From Baylisascaris procyonis (taxonomy: Eukaryota; Nematoda; Chromadorea; Rhabditida; Ascarididae): a stretch of DNA of 64,000 nt. The notes under the pieces were generated by a model that made no database searches, was not told where the DNA came from, and was given only the letters and a program-made list of their open reading frames with translations. Both the position numbers and the translations under genes were made by a program. The stretch lies in NCBI GenBank assembly GCA_037389465.1, contig JAZARR010000179.1:1756501-1820500 (forward strand), in the 5' to 3' direction. Positions 61,082 through 64,000 of the stretch are shown one piece after another. Every line of letters starts with the position of its first letter. Position 1 is the first letter of the stretch.

Positions 61082-62871
61082 TGTACAAATACATTCTTTT
61101 TATTGAGGTTTTGAATGACCATTCTTCGTGGATGAGATGGGAGCATATTGCGAATGCTTGTCTCAAAGAAGGTGGATATCTCACTTCAGTACACTCAGAT
61201 GTGGAAAATCAGTTCGTTTATGGTATGTTATAAGTTCTTCTTGTACAAATCTACTTTTAGATGCTCGTCTTTCCAAACTATAAAGATCGAAGTTAGTTTC
61301 ATCCTTCAATCATAATCTAACAAATGGTGAAGAATGAAAATGAGCCGGGCACAATATGTGCTTTTTGTAATTCTGCTGATTAGATCAGCTATCTGTCTAG
61401 ATATTGAAGCAACAATAACATGAAACTTTATGGCGCATTTTCCTGCAGAATCGATCACTCATGCTTAAACACATTGCTAGAATTAGTATTTCACTGGTGC
61501 TGATTCCTTGATTCAACAGTTATCAAAGTCTATAAATCACTTCTCTGTGATTATAGTTCATAAATAATCAACAAGAATTATGTAGAGTTTCAAAATGTTG
61601 TTAGATACACATTTAACTTAACAAAGTTTGTCTTCCAAACTTGGTTCACCGCTTTAATTTATTGAAAAGAGATGGACGTATAATGTGATTTGTAGACAAA
61701 AAACAAGAATAATAAAAATAGTAGCATGTTTTTTTTTTAATAAGTTTGGAATGCTTTCAGAGTATCTTTTCGGGTTAAGGTACACGATACTTGTGTTTCT
61801 GAGCTTCGAATTCTAATGTGAAGTCCGAATTAATGAGGAGAAAATTTTCTGAGTTTCTTATGAAAATAATCTGTTTGAATGTAAAAGTTCAAAATTCCCT
61901 TGCAAGCAATAGGATTTACTTTTCGTCAATTCATCTTTTTATTAAAGCCGTTTTCATTATGGCTTAAAGTTTGAATGACTTGAAGGGCTTATATAAATGA
62001 AAAAATTTTGAATGATGCAAAAAATATCTCTGAAAATTGATCGAAAATTTAAAGTGCTCGATCATATGCATTACTGTTCTTAAAAATAGTTCTATTGCAT
62101 TCGATTATTCTCTTAAAATCTTGTGAAAGAATTGTTCTGCAAATATGTCTCAAAAAAAGTCGACTAATTTTACCGATTGCTTAAATAAGATCGTTTTCAT
62201 TGGTGATATATAAAACAGATTTTGTGACTAACTAAATGATTGGGACGAGGGGGATGGGAATGAAGTAATTTTATAAGTTATTTCAATTTAACATTCTTCG
62301 ATGTGAAGTGCCTACCAAATTTCTCTGTCATAGGGAAAGATTGTTGCTTTCTCGTATACCTGAATTGGGCTTTTTATTTCCTCAATTCGGACTTAAAAAT
62401 ATTAGCGCTTCTCGGAATGCCGTTAGCCCATCCAGAGGCAACCAACACTCCTCAGTCCTCCCATATTCCTTGTTCGCTACCTCTGATTCCTTTTCTTTTC
62501 CTCCTTCACGCCGATAGTTATGTGCGATCGAAATATTGCGAAAATTTTGCATAAAAATAAAATTAGTCTATAGCTGTACTATAATAAAAGCATAAAATAT
62601 ATGAATATTTTCAGGTCTCGCAACAGGTGACCATTGGTGCACACATGCAGCAATAGGTCTCAAATCAAGCGTCAGTGCGGTTAATACTTTTCAATGGGTC
62701 GATTTCTCAAAATTCGATTATACAAATTGGAGAAATAATACGGAATCATTATCTTCTGAAAGTAATGATTACTGTGCCTATATGTCAAACGATAAATGGG
62801 GTCCATGGGATTTATTTGATTGTGGAAATACGTATGGATTATGTGCCGTATGCAAGAAGACAATTTTCTAG
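57075..62871 (+). CDS. Secreted protein with two C-type lectin domains
   Basis: Seven exons with matching phases: 57075-57285, 58036-58155, 58257-58388, 58694-59086, 60589-60632, 61108-61222, 62615-62871; 1272 nt, 423 residues. The chosen ATG lies two bases after GTTTTCAG; an upstream in-frame ATG at 57063 spans that acceptor. The signal peptide is MTIKVILLFVCSFLIVSS. The first lectin domain (about 20-150) has DYWLGLE, RSWLWNDGS and SNWAEG, with conserved cysteines (ELCVAAN, TDCSEKKFFVCE). Residues 155-285 are a linker with a duplicated ISADDQL[T/S]SP unit, then Thr/Pro and Cys-Pro-rich sequence likely to be O-glycosylated. The second domain (about 287-420) has ACLKEGGYLTSVHSDVENQF, AAIGL, DYTNW, NDYCAYM and GLCAVC. 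Neither domain has an EPN or QPD sugar-specificity motif, so classical calcium-dependent sugar binding is doubtful. No anchor is seen. AATAAA overlaps 62880. The family is large in nematodes and often linked to immunity. Confidence 0.9.
57445..57495. repeat. (TA)n microsatellite in the first lectin-gene intron
   Basis: About 50 bp of TA dinucleotides inside the intron 57286-58035. Confidence 0.95.
59748..59936. repeat. Nine tandem copies of a 21-bp unit in the fourth lectin-gene intron
   Basis: Unit core GTGGATAAGCGCAGTTTG followed by TCT. The first copy has GTGGGTAAGC. A partial tenth copy follows 59936. The unit length is a multiple of 3, so a frame on each strand stays open; these are not proteins. 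It lies in the intron 59087-60588. Confidence 0.96.
61027..61078. repeat. (TA)n microsatellite beside a lectin exon
   Basis: About 52 bp of TA dinucleotides ending 29 bp before the exon that begins at 61108, close to where the polypyrimidine signal would be. Confidence 0.95.
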
Positions 62872-64000
62872 AAACTTGTAATAAATATGAATCAATTTTT
62901 ATGTGTATAAGTAATTTACATTTCTCATAAATTCTTTCAACTCATATAGTTGCTATTAGTATTTTTTCTATTCACTTTTTTGCTTTTATACTTTTATTGG
63001 ATCGAATTTTGTTCCTCATAGAAATTGCACCACTAATGAGTAATAGTTACATTGAGAGAAATAAGTGAAAGAAATTTTCAGAAAAAAATAGATGCGCAAT
63101 TCGTTGAGGAATTTCATTCAATTTGAGTTTATTATTGGTTAAGATTTTCTTGGTCAACTTACAGCTATGATCAAATATCTACCAATTTATATAAGCTTAT
63201 CTTGCTTTGAAAGCATTTTTGGCAGCGCTTGCTAACAATAACAGATGAAGGTGGACATCAAGCAGATGGCAGACAATACCTTTTGCAAAGATATGTCTAT
63301 GATGGACACCAGATGGTCATAAAAAATTGATTTTCGTCGAAATAATTTAATTAGTTTTAATTTTCTTGATTATGAAAATGTGTGCAACATTCGAATGTCT
63401 AAGGTTCTGTAGGAAGCCAAATATAACTGTTGAAATCCATAACGAGCCAAGTTGTTGGGTGGTAATGAAACTTGATTTATGTTATTCTCAGGCAATATCT
63501 GAATATGAAAGAATCACATTTGAATGCGGATCGTTAGGAATATACTAACTTACTTTTTTTTCTCATTTGTTTAACCGTCGATGGCGATGTTGTAGATTTA
63601 TCCGATACTAATTTTATATATATCCCATATTTTTCGATTGTTTTTTGATAGATATTTTTCAGTACTCAGAGAAAACCAATGGGAAAATTTTCTTCTCCAG
63701 AAATTTTCTAAAATCTATGAGGATTTAAAAAAAATCATTTATAAAATTGTTGATACATTTTAAATGTTTGCCAGCATATTAAACATACCTCTCCATGTCA
63801 TTGCCAGAAGTTCTTAGAGTACAAGATCAGTAATATCGATTTTTCAAATATATTTATCAAAAAAAGAACGAATTGTTATGAGGACATGAAAAAATTAATT
63901 CCATTGCTCTCACTGAAGATCCTTTAAGCTACTTCTAATATATTTCTAATAGATTTGTAAAGTTTTGTGGCGCAAGTGTCCGATTATCTGATATATGCTC
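62872..64000. other. Stretch downstream of the lectin gene, no supported gene
   Basis: Begins with AATAAA at 62880-62885, the probable polyadenylation signal of the lectin gene. An open frame at about 63375-63545 has five cysteines, but no acceptor, signal or partner exon I can defend. Nothing else is seen up to the window end. Confidence 0.45.

Noticed and set aside
63366..63548. Cysteine-containing frame downstream of the lectin gene
   Set aside because: It follows the lectin stop and polyadenylation signal, has no convincing acceptor or signal peptide, and does not match a lectin-domain pattern.

Overview
The window is AT-rich eukaryotic DNA (about 30% GC by eye) with split genes. The best fit is a nematode. 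Introns run from GT to a strong (A/T)TTTCAG acceptor, several start codons lie 1 to 35 nt after the same kind of acceptor as if the mRNAs receive a spliced leader, and 3' signals are compact. I did not identify the species. Introns are long for Caenorhabditis (up to about 1.5 kb) and many carry (TA)n, (TTTA)n or other tandem repeats.

Left third (1-19143): mostly non-coding, with three small minus-strand genes (about 5.95-6.43 kb, 9.72-10.49 kb and 15.3-16.7 kb). Each has an 85-nt exon 1 encoding a signal peptide, a phase-1 intron, and a second exon with the six-cysteine C-x6-C-x3-C-x10/11-C-x4-C-x-C pattern of a CS-alpha-beta defensin-like peptide. They are divergent paralogues in a loose cluster and are the most interesting find here. 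A possible small plus-strand gene (8290-8624) and a relic of a non-LTR retrotransposon (3804-3938) lie in the same region.

Middle-left (19144-29717, minus): a complete 12-exon bestrophin anion channel gene, 736 residues by my splicing. All exon phases join. It has a long tail containing five 9-residue repeats. Its introns hold a 33-copy 7-bp satellite and two possible plus-strand nested coding pieces.

Middle (about 33000-38839, plus): an unrecognised gene for a small protein with a charged helical N-terminal half and a proline-rich C-terminal half.

Middle-right (41992-54129, plus): a complete 14-exon gene for an AFG2/SPATA5 (C. elegans CDC-48.3 type) double AAA+ ATPase, 795 residues. It has an N-terminal C2HC zinc finger, a degenerate D1 and a fully canonical D2.

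Right (57075-62871, plus): a 7-exon gene for a secreted protein with two C-type lectin domains joined by an acidic, Ser/Thr-rich linker. The last 1.1 kb has nothing I can support.

The genes look unrelated in function (innate defence peptides, ion channel, ribosome-assembly ATPase, lectin). I see no operon: gaps between genes are kilobases.
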